From Methanoregulaceae archaeon PtaB.Bin056 (lineage in GTDB: Archaea > Halobacteriota > Methanomicrobia > Methanomicrobiales > Methanospirillaceae), in the NCBI GenBank assembly GCA_002067095.1, contig MVQD01000106.1:124001-188000 (forward strand): 64,000 nucleotides of DNA, in the 5' to 3' direction. The notes under the pieces are model-generated. The model was not told the origin of the DNA. It ran no database searches and worked only from the letters and a program-made list of their open reading frames with translations. A program made the position numbers and the translations under genes. This document shows, in pieces, positions 1-8,225 of the stretch. Each line of letters starts with the position of its first letter. Position 1 is the stretch's first letter.

Positions 1-271
1 GCACCTTCTTCAGCCAGTTGACGAACGCCGGGAACTTCGGGCGGTCGCCGAGTTTCTCCTGGTCGACCCTGCACCGCAGGTATTCGCCGGTCATCATCAC
101 CCGGGGAGACTTGTAGTGGTAGGCCATGAGGCTGATCGTATAGTCGAGGTGGGCGAGGGCATCCATGAAATAAAAAGCGAGGACCGGGTGCCACATTGTC
201 TCATCCTGTAAAATGAGGGACTTTTCATAGAGGTGCTCAAGCACGTGCACGTATTCGCTGTCCGAACTCAT
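1..271 (-). CDS. Hypothetical protein, 3' end outside window
   Basis: Open reading frame running off the left edge, read from the ATG at 271. About 90 residues are visible, beginning MSSDSEYVHVLEHLYEKS and ending at the edge with FVNWLKKV. The visible part is soluble, with many aromatic residues and histidines, no signal peptide and no motif I recognise. A TATA-like element lies about 28 nt upstream, which places the expected transcription start at or next to the ATG, so the message may be leaderless. Function unknown; the rest of the gene is needed to classify it. Confidence 0.6.
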   Translation of the reverse strand, partial: MSSDSEYVHVLEHLYEKSLILQDETMWHPVLAFYFMDALAHLDYTISLMAYHYKSPRVMMTGEYLRCRVDQEKLGDRPKFPAFVNWLKKV

Positions 272-293
272 GGTGAAAATACAGACGCGGGGA

Positions 294-305
294 AGTAAAT
301 ATATT
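294..305 (-). promoter_or_regulatory. TATA box of the leftmost minus-strand gene
   Basis: On the minus strand this reads AATATATTTA, close to the archaeal TATA consensus. Its centre is about 28 nt from the ATG at 271, the usual distance from TATA box to start site, so a leaderless transcript is predicted. No ribosome-binding site is visible before the ATG. Confidence 0.5.
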
Positions 306-323
306 CCGGAATTGGCAAATTTT

Positions 324-347
324 CCCGTTTCCACAAAAATAAACGGG
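324..347 (-). terminator. Hairpin downstream of moaA
   Basis: Inverted repeat CCCGTTT (324-330) and AAACGGG (341-347) with a 10-nt loop, 13 nt beyond the moaA stop. It sits between moaA and the promoter of the next gene. On the minus strand it is followed by AAAATTTG rather than a T run, so a termination role is likely but not certain. Confidence 0.4.
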
Positions 348-359
348 AGGAAAGCCCTT

Positions 360-1238
360 TCACCTGAAGAAGGGAGCCCGCCGGTGAACCGCCTCGTGAA
401 AGAGCGCCTCGAGTTCCTCGCCGTATTTTCCGCGGATGTCGACGTGGTTGTCAGTACGGAGGAGGCATGGCTTCAGTTTGCCGTCGGAAGTTACCCTGAG
501 GCGGTTGCAGAAAGCGCAGAACTCGGTGTTATGGAGGGGCCTCACCACCTCAACCTCTGCGCCGTCGATGCAGTACTTCTTTCTGTGGTGCATCCTCCTG
601 GTCAGAATCTCCTGCGAGTTGCGGGAGAGCCATTCCTCGAGGTCCTTGAGTTCGTGATGATTGGTACAGTCCCTAAACTCCATCAGCTCGATTACCTGGA
701 GGATAAGGTCGCGGTTTCCCCTCACGAACCTGATGAAATCATCGACCTCGTGTTCGTTTTTTCCCTTCAGGAGGACCATGTTCAGCTTGATGGGAGTGAG
801 CCCAGCCTCGATGGCGGCATCGATCCCGGCCAGCACGTCATCAAGGCAGTCAGTCCCCGTGATATCCCTGTAGGTTTCGTGGTCCAGGCTGTCGAGGCTC
901 ACATTTACCCTCGCAAGGCCTGCGTCGGCGAGGTCCTGTGCGATATCGGCAAGGAGCGTCCCGTTGGTGGTCATCGAGCACTCCATGCGGTCAGGGACGG
1001 CCCTTACAATATCGACAAGGTCGGCGCGGAGGCATGGTTCACCTCCGGTGAACTTGACGCTTCCGATGTCGAACTTAGCCGCGACCCTCATGATCTCGGC
1101 AAGCTCTTCAAGGGAGAGGGGGGCTCTGGGATCTCTCTCTCCCTCGGCATGGCAGTAGATGCATTGGAGGTTGCACGCCGGTGTCAGGCTGATGCGGAGG
1201 TTGCTGACCGGGCGGTTATAGGGATCCTTCAGTCTCAC
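360..1238 (-). CDS. moaA: GTP 3',8-cyclase MoaA (molybdopterin synthesis)
   Basis: Radical SAM enzyme for the first step of molybdopterin synthesis, GTP to 3',8-cyclo-7,8-dihydro-GTP. The SAM cluster motif CNLQCIYC is at residues 22-29, followed by GGEPCLR. The second, GTP-binding [4Fe-4S] cluster is given by CAFC and KPCL near the C-terminus. The 292 aa length is typical of archaeal MoaA. The start is GTG, inside the end of rlmE, with a 23-nt overlap, so the two genes are cotranscribed and probably translationally coupled. In a methanogen the product would serve the tungsten or molybdenum formylmethanofuran and formate dehydrogenases. Confidence 0.93.
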   Translation of the reverse strand: MRLKDPYNRPVSNLRISLTPACNLQCIYCHAEGERDPRAPLSLEELAEIMRVAAKFDIGSVKFTGGEPCLRADLVDIVRAVPDRMECSMTTNGTLLADIAQDLADAGLARVNVSLDSLDHETYRDITGTDCLDDVLAGIDAAIEAGLTPIKLNMVLLKGKNEHEVDDFIRFVRGNRDLILQVIELMEFRDCTNHHELKDLEEWLSRNSQEILTRRMHHRKKYCIDGAEVEVVRPLHNTEFCAFCNRLRVTSDGKLKPCLLRTDNHVDIRGKYGEELEALFHEAVHRRAPFFR

Positions 1239-1836
1239 TCATGTACCCCATGAAGTTTCTTCCAATAATGTAGATCTCGCTGCTCCCTTTCCTGGAAGCC
1301 TGGCACCTGAAGGTCTTCACCGAGAAGAAATACTGCCGTACCTTCCCGAGAAGGGTTGCAAAGTCCTCTCCCTGGAATGATTTCATGATGAGATTTCCCC
1401 CGGGCTTCAGTACGTTGCAAGCAAATTCGAGCACCTCCTCTCCAAGCCCGATTGCCCTCGCCTGGTCGTAACTCCGGTGGCCCGAGAGTTTCGGAGCAGC
1501 GTCGGAGATGACGACGTTGACGGTCCCGAGAAGAGATCGTACTTTCTCACGCAGATCATGGTCTGTGAGGTCCGCAACAAGGGTAGTCACACCCTCAAGC
1601 GGGGCGATCGGGGAAAGGTCGACTCCTGCCAAACGGCCGTCAGTGAGGCCCCTTGCAACCTGGAGCCAGCTGCCCGGTGCCGCCCCGAGGTCGAGGACAT
1701 TGTCGTGGGGCCGTATCGGGTGATAGCGGTCCTGTATCTCAAGAAGTTTATAGGCAGCCCGGGACCGGTATCCCTCGCGAACTGCCCGCAGATACGTGCG
1801 ATCCCTTCCCCATTGTGAACCCATAGTAGTATCCAC
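1216..1836 (-). CDS. rlmE: 23S rRNA 2'-O-methyltransferase RlmE (FtsJ/RrmJ)
   Basis: 206 aa Rossmann methyltransferase that 2'-O-methylates a uridine in the 23S rRNA A loop. The family K-D-K-E set is present: Lys in SRAAYKLLEI, Asp in VISDAAPK, Lys in NLIMKSFQG and Glu in SSEIYIIG. The SAM-binding motif is VLDLGAAPGSW. The start at 1836 (MDTTMGSQWGRDRTY) leaves 88 bp to the divergent pcn gene, whose promoter lies in that gap. It is the first gene of a two-gene unit with moaA; the pairing has no obvious functional logic. Confidence 0.92.
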   Translation of the reverse strand: MDTTMGSQWGRDRTYLRAVREGYRSRAAYKLLEIQDRYHPIRPHDNVLDLGAAPGSWLQVARGLTDGRLAGVDLSPIAPLEGVTTLVADLTDHDLREKVRSLLGTVNVVISDAAPKLSGHRSYDQARAIGLGEEVLEFACNVLKPGGNLIMKSFQGEDFATLLGKVRQYFFSVKTFRCQASRKGSSEIYIIGRNFMGYMSETEGSL

Positions 1837-1895
1837 CGTCGTAATACCGGAAAGATCGGATGAAATCAGATATCATTAAAACGTTGATGGCGTAG

Positions 1896-1904
1896 TTTAT
1901 AATT
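1896..1904 (+). promoter_or_regulatory. TATA box of pcn-priL
   Basis: TTTATAATT centred about 25 nt before the pcn ATG at 1925. The predicted start site is therefore next to the start codon. A GGGGTG stretch just before the ATG could act as a ribosome-binding site if a short leader exists. Confidence 0.5.
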
Positions 1905-1924
1905 ACATATATACGGGGTGTACG

Positions 1925-2668
1925 ATGTTAAAAGCAACGATTGATGCAGATATTCTCAAAGAGTCCATCGACGCCATCTCTGCCCTGGTCACGGAATGCC
2001 GGCTCCACACCGATGAGAACGGGCTCTCGACCCGTGCAGTCGATACCGCCAACGTGGCCATGATCTCCCTCACGCTGAAAAAAGAGGCTTTCTCTGCGTT
2101 CGAGTCGACAAAAGGTGAGATTGGGCTTGATATTGCCAAGCTGAAGAATATATTCGGGATGATGGGGAAGAATGACCTCATCAGCCTGGAACTCCCCGAA
2201 GACGGGCACAAGCTGAAAGTGAGTTTTGAAGGGTACCGTTATTCCATCACCCTGCTTGACCCAAATACCATCAGGAAAGACCCGAACCCTCCGAACATCG
2301 ACCTGCCGGGCAAGGTGGTCATCTCCGGCAATGACCTCTATAACTCCATCAAGGCCGCGGCAGTGGTCTCCGATAAGATTGCGCTTGGGATCGACCCTGC
2401 ACAGCAGCTCTTCTTCATGGCAGCCGAGGGGGATACCGATCATATCAGGCGCGAGTTCGGAAAGAGCGAGGTCAACTTCCTCAACGGGATTGAGGCCCGC
2501 TCCCTCTTCTCCCTTGATTATCTCAAGGACATGGGCAGGGTAATGGGCAGGGCGGAGGAGGTGGAGGTCTCGCTCGGTATCGATCACCCTGCAAAGTTTG
2601 CGTTCTATATCGCGGGAGGGCACGGGTATGTGGAGTACCTGCTGGCACCCCGCATTGAGGCGGATTGA
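1925..2668 (+). CDS. pcn: DNA polymerase sliding clamp (PCNA)
   Basis: 247 aa homotrimeric sliding clamp that tethers polymerases, FEN1, ligase and RFC partners to DNA. The sequence follows archaeal PCNA throughout: LTVQ-type start (MLKATIDADILKESID), STRAVDTANVAMISL in the first domain, an interdomain connector near residues 115-130, and the C-terminal LAPRIEAD, which contributes to PIP-box binding. Length is typical. The stop TGA overlaps the priL ATG (ATTGATG), so the clamp and the primase large subunit form a replication operon. The upstream TATA box predicts a very short or absent leader. Confidence 0.96.
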   Translation: MLKATIDADILKESIDAISALVTECRLHTDENGLSTRAVDTANVAMISLTLKKEAFSAFESTKGEIGLDIAKLKNIFGMMGKNDLISLELPEDGHKLKVSFEGYRYSITLLDPNTIRKDPNPPNIDLPGKVVISGNDLYNSIKAAAVVSDKIALGIDPAQQLFFMAAEGDTDHIRREFGKSEVNFLNGIEARSLFSLDYLKDMGRVMGRAEEVEVSLGIDHPAKFAFYIAGGHGYVEYLLAPRIEAD

Positions 2669-3696
2669 TGCGGGTCTCCCTTGAGACAAGAGATTTTGCA
2701 AAATACCCTTTTTTGAAAGAATCCCAGCAGTTCATGCTGCAGAGCCATGAATCGGTCGACGCGTTCCTCCGATCAAGCGCCGGAAAAGTTGCGATACGGT
2801 ATGCGGTAGACCGGGTGCAGCGCGCGCTCTCCCATACGGCGCAGGCAACCGATACCGCAAGTTCCCCCGTCCCATCCGACAACCTTGGAGTGAGGCTCGA
2901 AGTATCGTCCTACGCGCTCGCCAGGGTCCTGGTATCATGCGGGAATGAGCGTGCACTGATCGATCGCCTCACGCGGTACGAGGCGCAGCGGGCGTACGCC
3001 TTCCTGGAGACTGAAGATGAAACGAAGAGGTCATATATCGCGGCGCAGGTAGGGTTCTCCTTCGAGGAGTCGTCCCTTCCAGTCACTCGTTACATCGAGA
3101 TCACCGCCGGGATGAAGGAGGAGCGCTGGAGACTGGTGAACAGGGAGGTGCATGAAGGAAGAGTCAGGGTCGAGCCTCTTGAGGCGGAAGAACTTTTAAA
3201 AGAGCAGATCAGGGTGACCCTCCTCTCACAGTTGCCCCTGGAAGTACCCCAGTCACTCTGTGAAGAGCTTGCACCGTATGTGTCCAGAATCCAGGAGACG
3301 TTCCAGCAGAAGGTGCTCGAAGACTTCGGGGAAGTCGACGAGTCGTGCTTCCCCCCCTGCATGCAGGCGATCTTCTCGGCACTATCGGGTGGGTTGAACA
3401 TCACGCACTCGGGCAGGTTCGCCCTCACCGCGTTCCTGCACAACATCGGGATGGACAGCAGCCAGATAATATCGCTCTACTGCAGGGCCCCGGATTTCGA
3501 CGTGGGCAAGACCCAGTACCAGGTCGAGCATATCGCGGGGAGAGGTGGCACTGGAACGGAGTACACCGCGCCTTCATGCGCGGCGATGCGGACTCTCGGG
3601 CTCTGCGTCAGGCCGGACGCATATTGCGAGAAGGTGAACCACCCACTCAACTATTACCGGAACAGAAAGAAGGGGAAGAGAGGGAAACCTAGCTGA
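2668..3696 (+). CDS. priL: DNA primase large subunit PriL
   Basis: 342 aa Fe-S subunit of the archaeal/eukaryal primase, which with PriS makes primers for replication. The C-terminal Fe-S domain carries the four expected cysteines: CFPPC, SCAAMRTLGLC and DAYCEKVNHPLNYY. The N-terminal half is helical, as in the family. I chose the ATG at 2668, which overlaps the pcn stop by one base; a TTG one codon upstream is the only alternative. The catalytic subunit PriS is not in this window. It is convergent with, and overlaps by 8 bp, the small membrane gene on the other strand. Confidence 0.92.
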   Translation: MRVSLETRDFAKYPFLKESQQFMLQSHESVDAFLRSSAGKVAIRYAVDRVQRALSHTAQATDTASSPVPSDNLGVRLEVSSYALARVLVSCGNERALIDRLTRYEAQRAYAFLETEDETKRSYIAAQVGFSFEESSLPVTRYIEITAGMKEERWRLVNREVHEGRVRVEPLEAEELLKEQIRVTLLSQLPLEVPQSLCEELAPYVSRIQETFQQKVLEDFGEVDESCFPPCMQAIFSALSGGLNITHSGRFALTAFLHNIGMDSSQIISLYCRAPDFDVGKTQYQVEHIAGRGGTGTEYTAPSCAAMRTLGLCVRPDAYCEKVNHPLNYYRNRKKGKRGKPS

Positions 3697-3889
3697 TTGC
3701 TTTGTTGATGTAGAGACCTGCCCCACTCATGGTCAGGATGAATACGACGATTGCAAGCAGGTAGGCAATTCCCGGCTCGAGGAACGCGGGGAGCACCAGG
3801 AGAAAGACCAGCAGGACGATGAAACTGACCACGGCAGAGAGTATATCGAGTATCCGTGCATCCATGCGTATTTGTACTCCGTCCTTCAT
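3689..3889 (-). CDS. Small two-helix membrane protein
   Basis: 66 aa. Two hydrophobic segments, LSAVVSFIVLLVFLLVLPAF and AYLLAIVVFILTMSGAGLYI, are joined by a short loop, with a charged N-terminus (MKDGVQIRMDARILD). The ATG at 3889 is preceded by GAGAGAAG on the minus strand; a longer reading to 3967 adds a low-complexity, charged N-terminus that I think is not translated. No family recognised. Its 3' end overlaps the convergent priL. Confidence 0.6.
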   Translation of the reverse strand: MKDGVQIRMDARILDILSAVVSFIVLLVFLLVLPAFLEPGIAYLLAIVVFILTMSGAGLYINKAIS

Positions 3890-3976
3890 GATATCATTAT
3901 CTTCTCTCTTTTCTCCCAGGCGTCGGGAGGCCGGTGAAGGATAGGTACATAGCGCCGCAGGGCGCATGGGATACTG

Positions 3977-4528
3977 ATGAGCATATCGGGTGATGACCGA
4001 GAGGCGGTCCTGCGCGCACTGCAGGAGGGGGTGCGCAGTCTCTGCCAGGGGATGGATGTCCGCCTGATACCCGAGGTCGGATCGAACATTGCCTACGCCC
4101 TTCCCGCTGCGCGTGACCCCGGACAGGTTGCGGCTGTTGAGGGGCGTATTGTACGACTGTCAGGGCGTCCCCATGCCGTGGGAGGAGTATCATTCGGGGC
4201 CAGCGATCACATGGCCCGCATCGTACTCACCGCCATGCGGTTCGATCCGCAGGTCAGGTGCGCAGCAAATATACGCTACTCCCCCGCGACAGTCAGTATC
4301 CTTGAGGAAATGCTCCTCGAGGTCTGCACGTTTGACCGGTCTGCCGAGCCCCCGGGGGCAAAGACCATGGACTGGGGCGTCGCCTTCTGCTGCCGGGAGG
4401 GGGTTCCTGATGTGATATATGACCTTGGATCGGTGGGAAAGGAGCCGATGATAAGGCTGATCGGAGAGAACCCCGACGCAGTAGTGAAGAACATTCTTAA
4501 AGTCTCGGCGCGTATGAATAAAGAATAA
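3977..4528 (+). CDS. Stand-alone ThiN-type thiamine-phosphate synthase domain
   Basis: 183 aa matching the ThiN domain that in many archaea is fused to the C-terminus of ThiD and joins the pyrimidine and thiazole moieties into thiamine phosphate. Features seen are VGSNIAYALPAA, VEGRIVRL, the FGASDHMARIVLTA segment with a conserved His, DWGVAF, and PDVIYDLGSVGKEPMIRLIG. No ThiD kinase domain precedes it and no helix-turn-helix, so it is not the ThiR regulator architecture. It could be a free synthase or a ligand-binding remnant. It lies 18 bp before the S17e gene. Confidence 0.72.
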   Translation: MSISGDDREAVLRALQEGVRSLCQGMDVRLIPEVGSNIAYALPAARDPGQVAAVEGRIVRLSGRPHAVGGVSFGASDHMARIVLTAMRFDPQVRCAANIRYSPATVSILEEMLLEVCTFDRSAEPPGAKTMDWGVAFCCREGVPDVIYDLGSVGKEPMIRLIGENPDAVVKNILKVSARMNKE

Positions 4529-4545
4529 CCAAGAGGAATGTCCAC

Positions 4546-4734
4546 ATGGGAATCAAACCCACCTACATCAAGGCAATAGGAATCGAGCTGCTGAGCCACC
4601 ACGGGACCAGGTTCTCCAACAACTTCGACGAGAACAAGCAGACCGTCACCGAGGTCACGAATATCGAGAGCAAACGGGTGAGGAACCGGGTAGCCGGGTA
4701 CATCACCAGAAAGGTAAATACCAAAAGACGCTGA
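4546..4734 (+). CDS. rps17e: Ribosomal protein S17e
   Basis: 62 aa archaeal/eukaryal small-subunit ribosomal protein. MGIKPTYIKAIGIELL at the N-terminus and the central FDENKQTVTEVTNIESKRVR match the family closely, and the tail is basic. A GAGGAA ribosome-binding site lies upstream. It is followed after 14 bp by dapA; an S17e-dapA arrangement is common in methanogens. Confidence 0.95.
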   Translation: MGIKPTYIKAIGIELLSHHGTRFSNNFDENKQTVTEVTNIESKRVRNRVAGYITRKVNTKRR

Positions 4735-4747
4735 ATACCTCTCTCGT

Positions 4748-5623
4748 ATGTTCGAGGGAGTTATTCCGGCTATCGTCACTCCTTTTCTGCGAAATTCCAC
4801 GAGAGACGTGGATATCGAAGGTCTGAGGTCAAATATCGAGTTTCTCCTTGCGCATGGGGTGCACGGGATCGTGCCCTGCGGCTCCACGGGGGAATCTGCG
4901 ACACTCACGTTTGAAGAGCATGAGAAGGTGATAGAGGTAGCCATCGATGTGGCAGACGGGAAGGTCCCGGTTATTGCCGGCACAGGGTCAAACAATACCG
5001 CCGAGGCAGTCCGGCTCACGAAGGCCGCCCGGGATATGGGTGCCGACGGCGTGCTGGTGATCAGCCCGTATTACAACAAGCCAAACCGTTCAGGGCTCGT
5101 GAAACACTACACCGCGCTCGCGGACCTCGACATCCCGGTGATTATGTACAATGTCCCCGGTAGGACCGGGCAGAACCTGGCCCCTGACCTGGTGGCGGAG
5201 CTTGCCCGCCATCCCGATATCGTGGCGATCAAGGAGGCCAGCGGGGACATCGGGCAGATATCGAGGATCATAGAGGCGACTCTTGACGAAGACTTCCAGG
5301 TGATATCAGGTGACGACAACATCACCCTTCCCATCCTCGCACTTGGCGGTTCGGGTGTCATATCGGTCACCGCAAACGTGGAGCCTGCACGCATGGTCGC
5401 GATGTTCGAGTCCTTCTGCGACGGGGACCTCGACGCTGCGCTGGACATGCACTTCACCCTCTCCCCGCTCTTCCGGGCCATGTTCATCGATACCAACCCA
5501 ATCCCGGTAAAGAAGGCGGTCGAGCTGCGCGGGATGGCGGGAGGACCGCCGAGGCTTCCGCTGGATGAACTTGACGCTGAGAAGACGGCAAAACTCGCGG
5601 AGGTCCTCTCTACCTATGACTAA
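4748..5623 (+). CDS. dapA: 4-hydroxy-tetrahydrodipicolinate synthase DapA
   Basis: 291 aa (beta/alpha)8-barrel aldolase that condenses pyruvate and aspartate semialdehyde, the first committed step to lysine. The pyruvate-binding CGSTGES loop is near residue 45, the catalytic Tyr is in VIMYNVPGRTGQN, and the Schiff-base Lys is in VAIKEASGD. Length and start (MFEGVIPAIVTPF) are typical. It overlaps dapB by 8 bp, and asd, which makes its substrate, lies 1 kb downstream, so this is a lysine-pathway cluster. Confidence 0.96.
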   Translation: MFEGVIPAIVTPFLRNSTRDVDIEGLRSNIEFLLAHGVHGIVPCGSTGESATLTFEEHEKVIEVAIDVADGKVPVIAGTGSNNTAEAVRLTKAARDMGADGVLVISPYYNKPNRSGLVKHYTALADLDIPVIMYNVPGRTGQNLAPDLVAELARHPDIVAIKEASGDIGQISRIIEATLDEDFQVISGDDNITLPILALGGSGVISVTANVEPARMVAMFESFCDGDLDAALDMHFTLSPLFRAMFIDTNPIPVKKAVELRGMAGGPPRLPLDELDAEKTAKLAEVLSTYD

Positions 5624-6377
5624 AGTCGTAATATGCGGTGCCCTGGGCAGGATGGGAACGACGATAGGGAGGCTGGTAAACGAGGCTCCCGACCTCGAAC
5701 TGGTCGGCGGCGTGGATGTGAAGTCAGGGGACCTCTTCGGGGCAAGGGTTGTGGAGGCTGCCCGCATGAGTGCGCTCCTTGCAGAGGTGAAGCCTGAAGT
5801 GGTCATCGACTTTACTGTGGCGGATGCAGCAGTGCAGAACGTCAGAACCGCCGCAAGCCACGGTGCAGCCCTCGTCATAGGAACTACGGGTTTCTCACCT
5901 GAACAGCGGGCTGAGATGTCACGCGCGATCGAGGGACACGTCCCGGCCGTAATCTCAAGCAATTACAGCATCGGCGTCAATATTTTCTGGCAGCTCCTCA
6001 AACAGGCGGCCAGGATGCTGCCCGGGTACGATATAGAAGTGCTGGAGGCCCATCACCGGCACAAGAAGGACGCGCCGAGCGGTACCGCAAAGACCATTCT
6101 CCAGATCCTGGAGGAAGAGGTGGGTTCGCGGGAGAAGCTGTACGGGCGCGAGGGCATGAGAGAACGGGGCAGCGAGATCGGCGTCCATGTCATCAGGGGA
6201 GGAGATATCGTCGGAGACCACGCGGTCATCTTTGCCGGAAACTTCGAGACCATCCAGCTCTCCCACAGGGCATATGACCGCTCGGTATTTGCGCAGGGCG
6301 CACTGATGGCGACCCGCTGGGTGGTGGGAAAGAAACCCGGGATCTATGGTATGAACAACGTGCTGGGTCTTGCGTGA
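5616..6377 (+). CDS. dapB: 4-hydroxy-tetrahydrodipicolinate reductase DapB
   Basis: 253 aa NAD(P)H-dependent reductase acting on the DapA product. The Rossmann motif GALGRMG is at the N-terminus, the ATTG-type loop reads VIGTTGFS, and the substrate site is EAHHRHKKDAPSGTA. The ATG at 5616 is chosen because the dinucleotide-binding fold starts immediately after it (MTKVVICGALGRMG); the longer frame to 5565 only repeats the dapA coding region. Translational coupling to dapA is likely through the 8-bp overlap. Confidence 0.95.
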   Translation: MTKVVICGALGRMGTTIGRLVNEAPDLELVGGVDVKSGDLFGARVVEAARMSALLAEVKPEVVIDFTVADAAVQNVRTAASHGAALVIGTTGFSPEQRAEMSRAIEGHVPAVISSNYSIGVNIFWQLLKQAARMLPGYDIEVLEAHHRHKKDAPSGTAKTILQILEEEVGSREKLYGREGMRERGSEIGVHVIRGGDIVGDHAVIFAGNFETIQLSHRAYDRSVFAQGALMATRWVVGKKPGIYGMNNVLGLA

Positions 6378-6415
6378 TCAGGGCCTAAATACCCAAACAG
6401 AAACCTATTTCTTTT

Positions 6416-6421
6416 TTTATA
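6416..6421 (+). promoter_or_regulatory. TATA box of the ferredoxin gene
   Basis: TTTATA within a T-rich run after the dapB stop, about 33 nt before the ferredoxin ATG. It predicts a leader of about 8 nt and separate transcription of the ferredoxin from dapAB. Confidence 0.45.
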
Positions 6422-6450
6422 CTCCATTTCAATGCTGGATACGTGCAACC

Positions 6451-6624
6451 ATGACAGCAGTTGTTGATAAAGAGAAATGTACCGGTTGTGAGACCTGCGT
6501 TGACGAATGCCCTGCAGCGGCCATCAGCATGAATGATGGCAAGGCAAAGGTTGACAAGGACCTTTGCGTTGATTGCGGCTCCTGCGTGGACGTATGTCCT
6601 TCAGAGGCTATTCATCTGGAATAA
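6451..6624 (+). CDS. 2[4Fe-4S] ferredoxin
   Basis: 57 aa bacterial-type ferredoxin. The two cluster motifs are CTGCETCVDECP and CVDCGSCVDVCP, symmetric around a short acidic linker. It acts as a low-potential soluble electron carrier. The start at MTAVVDKEKC gives the compact family length; the in-frame extension to 6370 is hydrophobic and unlike a ferredoxin. A TATA element lies just upstream and asd follows 45 bp later with its own ATTTAATAA promoter-like element. Likely partners include Ech or formylmethanofuran dehydrogenase; this is inferred from physiology only. Confidence 0.93.
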   Translation: MTAVVDKEKCTGCETCVDECPAAAISMNDGKAKVDKDLCVDCGSCVDVCPSEAIHLE

Positions 6625-6669
6625 AATCAAACGATTTAATAACTCCAGGGATACAGCTATTTTTTACGT

Positions 6670-7686
6670 ATGATCAATGTCGGAGTGCTTGGTGCCACGG
6701 GAGCAGTGGGTCAGCGTTTTGTCCAGCTCCTGGCGCAGCATCCCTGGTTCAACCTGACAGCGCTGACTGCGTCGGACCGGAGTGCGGGGAAGCGGTATGG
6801 GGAGGTCGTGAACTGGCGGCTCGATGTCCCGTTCCCGAAGAGCGTTGCGGACATCAGGATCCGCACCACTGATGTGAAGAGCCTCAAGGACGTGGACCTG
6901 GTCTTCTCCGCCCTTCCGGCAGAGATCGCCGCGGAGGTTGAGACCGCGTGTGCGGATGCCGGGCTCGGTGTCTGCAGCAATGCCAGTTCCCACCGGATGG
7001 ATCCTCTTGTTCCCCTTGTGGTCCCTGAAGTGAACCCCGATCATCTCGGGCTGATAGATGCCCAGCGGGACGCGGGGAGGGACGGGTTCATTGTGACGAA
7101 CCCGAACTGCTCTACCATTGTGATGTGTCTCTCACTTGCACCCCTGCGGCAGTTTGCCTTCAAAGATATCCGGGTGGCAACCATGCAGGCCATTTCGGGT
7201 GCTGGGTTCCAGGGAGTCCCTGCAATGGGAATCTATGACAACGTGATTCCCTTTATCGGATCCGAGGAACAGAAGATGGAGTCCGAGACTCTCAAGATCA
7301 TGGGACGCCTTGACGGACGGGGGGTGTCCCCCGCGCCTCTTACGGTGAGCGCAAGCTGTCACCGAGTCCCGGTTCTTGACGGCCATACGATGGCGGTCTG
7401 GATCGACATCCGCGAACCGGTGGAGAAGGTCCGCGCTGCATTCAGGGAATTCGTCCCGCCCATCTCGGGTCTCCCGACGCAGCCAGAACAATCCCTTATC
7501 TACCTTGAGGACCAGGACCGTCCGCAGCCGCGTCTTGACAGGAACAGGGGCAACGGGATGACGGTCAGCGTGGGAAGGGTAAGGGAAGGTATCCGGTACG
7601 TCACAATGGGCCACAACACCATCCGGGGAGCAGCAGGAGCATCAGTGCTCAACGCAGAATTGATCCATACCAGGAAGTATCTCTGA
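6670..7686 (+). CDS. asd: Aspartate-semialdehyde dehydrogenase
   Basis: 338 aa. It reduces aspartyl phosphate to aspartate semialdehyde for lysine, methionine and threonine synthesis. The N-terminal GATGAVGQRFVQLL binds NADP, the catalytic cysteine is in NPNCSTIVM, and the C-terminal GHNTIRGAAG is typical of the archaeal/fungal-type enzyme. It provides the substrate of the DapA encoded 1 kb upstream. Alba follows 12 bp downstream. An ATTTAATAA element about 30 nt before the ATG suggests its own promoter and a very short leader. Confidence 0.95.
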   Translation: MINVGVLGATGAVGQRFVQLLAQHPWFNLTALTASDRSAGKRYGEVVNWRLDVPFPKSVADIRIRTTDVKSLKDVDLVFSALPAEIAAEVETACADAGLGVCSNASSHRMDPLVPLVVPEVNPDHLGLIDAQRDAGRDGFIVTNPNCSTIVMCLSLAPLRQFAFKDIRVATMQAISGAGFQGVPAMGIYDNVIPFIGSEEQKMESETLKIMGRLDGRGVSPAPLTVSASCHRVPVLDGHTMAVWIDIREPVEKVRAAFREFVPPISGLPTQPEQSLIYLEDQDRPQPRLDRNRGNGMTVSVGRVREGIRYVTMGHNTIRGAAGASVLNAELIHTRKYL

Positions 7687-7698
7687 AGGTGCCTCTCA

Positions 7699-7974
7699 AT
7701 GTTAAAAGACAACACAGTATTCGTGGGGAACAAGCCGGTGATGAATTATGTACTGGCTGTAGTGACCCAGTTCAACAACGGTGCACAGGAAGTCTCGATC
7801 AAGGCACGTGGGAAGGCCATATCAAGGGCAGTGGACACGGCGGAGATCGCCCTGAACCGTTTCCTGGAAGGAGTCGGGAAGAAGGAGATCATCACGTCCA
7901 CGGAGATCATCGACACCGACAGCGGAAAGACAAACGTCTCGAGTATTGAGATAGTCCTTGCCGCGGCTGGATGA
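7699..7974 (+). CDS. albA: Chromatin protein Alba
   Basis: 91 aa DNA/RNA-binding archaeal chromatin protein. The family core [14 protein letters not shown] is at residues 8-21, followed by [15 protein letters not shown] and the C-terminal [10 protein letters not shown] strand. The usual Lys in GNKP, the acetylatable position region in other archaea, is present. The ribosome-binding site AAGGTG lies just upstream. It probably shares a transcript with asd. Confidence 0.95.
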   Translation: MLKDNTVFVGNKPVMNYVLAVVTQFNNGAQEVSIKARGKAISRAVDTAEIALNRFLEGVGKKEIITSTEIIDTDSGKTNVSSIEIVLAAAG

Positions 7975-8123
7975 ACCGGTCCAACCGGTCTTCCTGCAAC
8001 AGGCCGCGGGTCGGAAATACCTCGCGATCTGGAGAATGCCATGAGAAACAAGGCAACTGTCCCCTGCCATTGAAGTGGGAAATATGGCTGCATCATTCAT
8101 CTGGTGATGCAATAAAAACTGAT

Positions 8124-8142
8124 AAAAACAATTGTTTTTTTT
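8124..8142 (+). terminator. Palindrome with T run after alba
   Basis: AAAAACAATTGTTTTT followed by further T residues, about 150 bp after the alba stop. The T8 tract fits archaeal termination; the stem is A/T only and weak. Confidence 0.4.
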
Positions 8143-8225
8143 AATCCGGCCAAAAAATGCCTGTAATTTGGGTGGCATGCACCACCAGAAAAGATATAAC
8201 CGGCAGGTTCTAATATACTAGAAGA

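Noticed and set aside
270-1253. Long open frame of 327 codons on the plus strand
   Set aside because: Lies opposite moaA, which has all catalytic motifs; the plus-strand translation has no recognisable domain.
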